Shown: piece after piece, positions 62,462-64,000 of the stretch
Position numbering within the stretch: the stretch's first letter is position 1
Layout of the letters: each line of letters starts with the position of its first letter
Assembly (NCBI RefSeq): GCF_031583145.1
Contig: NZ_CP134050.1
Span: 3,733,501-3,797,500 of the forward strand
Direction: 5' to 3'
Length of the DNA: 64,000 bases
Origin: Brevibacillus brevis
Lineage (GTDB): Bacteria; Bacillota; Bacilli; Brevibacillales; Brevibacillaceae
Notes under the pieces: model-generated
Told to the model about the DNA's origin: nothing
Databases searched by the model: none
The model's input: only the letters and a program-made list of their open reading frames with translations
Translations under genes and position numbers: made by a program

Positions 62462-64000
62462 TTACGTCAGCTCTTTCACCTTCTCCAAATAGCGCAGCAC
62501 GGTCGCGACAAACGTCGCATGCGACCAGGTCAGGGGAGCGACTGACACCGGTGCTCCTGTGTACGGATCGAGCTGCTCGGACAGCACTCCGCTTTGCAGC
62601 GCATGACGAACGACCCAGCTCAGCCTGCTCTTCGGCTCCTGCAGCTCTTCAATCGTCCGCGCCTTGGCGATCTCATAGTCGGCCACCCACAGCGTGCAGA
62701 TGATCCACGGATTTCCCGGCACCCTTTCCGTGTCGTGCGACTTTTTGAAATAGGCATCGCCCTGGTAGCGTGCAAACCCACCCACTTCGGTGTCCACCCG
62801 AAGACTGCGCTTTACCGCCTCCATCGTGCTTAGGACGCGAGGATCATCCACGGGCAACACGCCAAGCGCATAAACGGAAAACAAACTGCTCTCCACGGTA
62901 AAATCTTTGTCGATACGGCCGTCCTTGCGCAGGTAAATGCCGCGCAAAAACCTGCCCAGCCCGGGGTCGTACAGATGGGTCAGCATGGCTTCCCGGATGC
63001 GCTCGGCTCCTTCATCGTACCGCCTGTAGCGACGGTCGTCGCCGAACAGCTGCGCAAAGCGGGCAGCAGCCTTTAGCCCGGCAAACACCGTCGCGCTGGT
63101 AAACGTAAAAATCCCTCTGCGTTCCTCCCACAGGTCGTAGCTCGGCTTCGGCAGCTGCAGAGTCGGCTCGATGTACTGGAGCAGAAACCGCGCTGCCGGA
63201 CGTACGAGCGTCGGGTACAGCGCCTGGCAATCCTCGATCTGCTTCCCGCATTTGTATTGCTCCCACAAGGCGTACAAAACCAAGGCCGTCTCATCCTCCT
63301 GGATAGGCAGCTGGATTTCTCCGTCGGACAAATACGGGTGCCAGCTCGATCCCACAGAGCCGTCCGGGTTGTACTTGTGCAGCAAATAGCCTTCTTCGTT
63401 CAGGGCGTCCGCGCAAAAGCGGAAGAAAGGGGCGACTACGCCGGTATAGCCTGCCTTTGCCATGGCGCACGCGATCAGAGCGCCGTCCCGCGGCCACATG
63501 TAGCTGTAATGGTCGCGGTTGAACTGGAGGATGTCAGAGTCGTTGGCCGCCAGGATCGCTCCGTGCTGGTCGATCTGGGTACGGACCAAGAGCAGGCTGG
63601 TTTTGTACAGCTGGACGACCTCCGGCGGCAAGTCGGCGAAATCCCGCTCTTCCTTGTTCACCCATCGCTGCCAGTAGACGGCCACCCGGTTCAATAGACG
63701 CTCCGGATCGCTTTCCAGTACGTATTGGTTCAACGTCTTGACCGCCTCGTACGATTCGCCGATGCACATCCAGTAATCCAGTGAGGCTTCGCCCTGCGGC
63801 GGCAGCATCAGGTGAAAAGAAATGGTGCTGTCGACCGAGCCTTGGGCGATCGGATTGCCGGAGAGGATTCCGTCCTCCGCATCCCGCCACGTCCCTTCGG
63901 CGTAGTTGAAACGTTTGATGCCGAGGCTGTACTGGTCGATGCCGGCCTCATGCGTCTTCCCGTTGACCATGATGTACACGTTGCGTTTATAGTGATAGAC
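62462..64000 (-). CDS. GH15 glucoamylase-like glycosidase, N-terminus outside window
   Basis: At least 512 residues of a glycoside hydrolase family 15 enzyme, open to the window edge. The (alpha/alpha)6 barrel motifs are HYSYMWPRDGALIACAMAKAGY (general acid/substrate region), QEDETALVLYALWE (catalytic Glu region), YDLWEERRGIFTFTSATVFA and WTRSHATFV-like WSHATFVATVLRYL near the end. Relatives hydrolyse alpha-1,4 glucans or trehalose. It is 17 bp upstream of the phosphohexomutase gene, so the two form an operon for alpha-glucan or glucose-1-phosphate use. No signal peptide can be judged. Confidence 0.85.
   Translation of the reverse strand, partial: VYHYKRNVYIMVNGKTHEAGIDQYSLGIKRFNYAEGTWRDAEDGILSGNPIAQGSVDSTISFHLMLPPQGEASLDYWMCIGESYEAVKTLNQYVLESDPERLLNRVAVYWQRWVNKEERDFADLPPEVVQLYKTSLLLVRTQIDQHGAILAANDSDILQFNRDHYSYMWPRDGALIACAMAKAGYTGVVAPFFRFCADALNEEGYLLHKYNPDGSVGSSWHPYLSDGEIQLPIQEDETALVLYALWEQYKCGKQIEDCQALYPTLVRPAARFLLQYIEPTLQLPKPSYDLWEERRGIFTFTSATVFAGLKAAARFAQLFGDDRRYRRYDEGAERIREAMLTHLYDPGLGRFLRGIYLRKDGRIDKDFTVESSLFSVYALGVLPVDDPRVLSTMEAVKRSLRVDTEVGGFARYQGDAYFKKSHDTERVPGNPWIICTLWVADYEIAKARTIEELQEPKSRLSWVVRHALQSGVLSEQLDPYTGAPVSVAPLTWSHATFVATVLRYLEKVKELT

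Overview
The window reads as a chromosomal segment of an endospore-forming Firmicute, most likely Brevibacillus or a close Paenibacillaceae relative. This is inferred from a PyrR-attenuated pyr operon, T-box-free SAM (S-box) riboswitches, strong GGAGG ribosome sites, a KinB-like histidine kinase, a CcdC-family protein and GC-rich coding DNA. No rRNA, tRNA, prophage or CRISPR array is visible. Genes are dense and most lie on the minus strand.

Left part (1-24 kb): a small acidic protein resembling sigma-70 region 1.1, a DUF309 protein, a degenerate KptA-like protein with a CPBP protease, an MFS exporter, a CcdC-like membrane protein, a glyoxalase-fold protein, a CapA-like protein and homoserine dehydrogenase behind two tandem SAM riboswitches. 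These are followed by DinB, a KinB-like kinase, a cyclase-fold hydrolase, a Gfo/Idh/MocA oxidoreductase, zwf, a saccharopine-dehydrogenase-like enzyme, an unusual membrane protein/TPR/AAA+/kynB operon, a sulfide-oxidation pair (SQR and persulfide dioxygenase-rhodanese) and a TetR/MFS drug-efflux module with four similar operator-like sites.

Middle (24-36 kb): two sigma-54 circuits. One is a TyrR-like ACT-PAS-AAA+ activator next to methionine gamma-lyase, which has a -24/-12 promoter. The other is a 706-aa AAA+ activator with a non-Fis C-terminus, near a YfcC-type transporter and an M20 peptidase that diverge from two facing -24/-12 promoters. An IS3-family element (31907-33176, 3-bp GTT duplication) sits exactly in the loop of the terminator between that activator and the transporter. 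Two GNAT acetyltransferases and a collapsed MFS pseudogene lie between the two circuits.

Right part (36-57 kb): a tightly overlapping operon of M20 carbamoyl-amino-acid hydrolase, pyrK, pyrD and a dihydroorotase-like amidohydrolase, followed by a nitroreductase and a CapA protein. Upstream are a PucR-family regulator and an acid-type MFS transporter. The transporter and the operon share the 11-mer TTGGACAAAGG upstream of their starts. Beside it is the pyrimidine biosynthetic operon pyrR-pyrP-pyrB-pyrC-carA-carB-pyrF-pyrE, with one promoter and three PyrR attenuators, but lacking the pyrK-pyrD pair that Bacillus has between carB and pyrF. My main hypothesis is that the neighbouring operon is an orotate/dihydroorotate utilisation pathway (orotate to dihydroorotate to N-carbamoylaspartate to aspartate), possibly also supplying the cell's dihydroorotate dehydrogenase.

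Far right (57-64 kb): a TolB-like beta-propeller protein, a small VOC protein, rluD-type pseudouridine synthase, lspA, a small kinase-fold protein, a frameshifted phosphoglucomutase/phosphomannomutase and a GH15 glucoamylase-like enzyme cut by the window edge.
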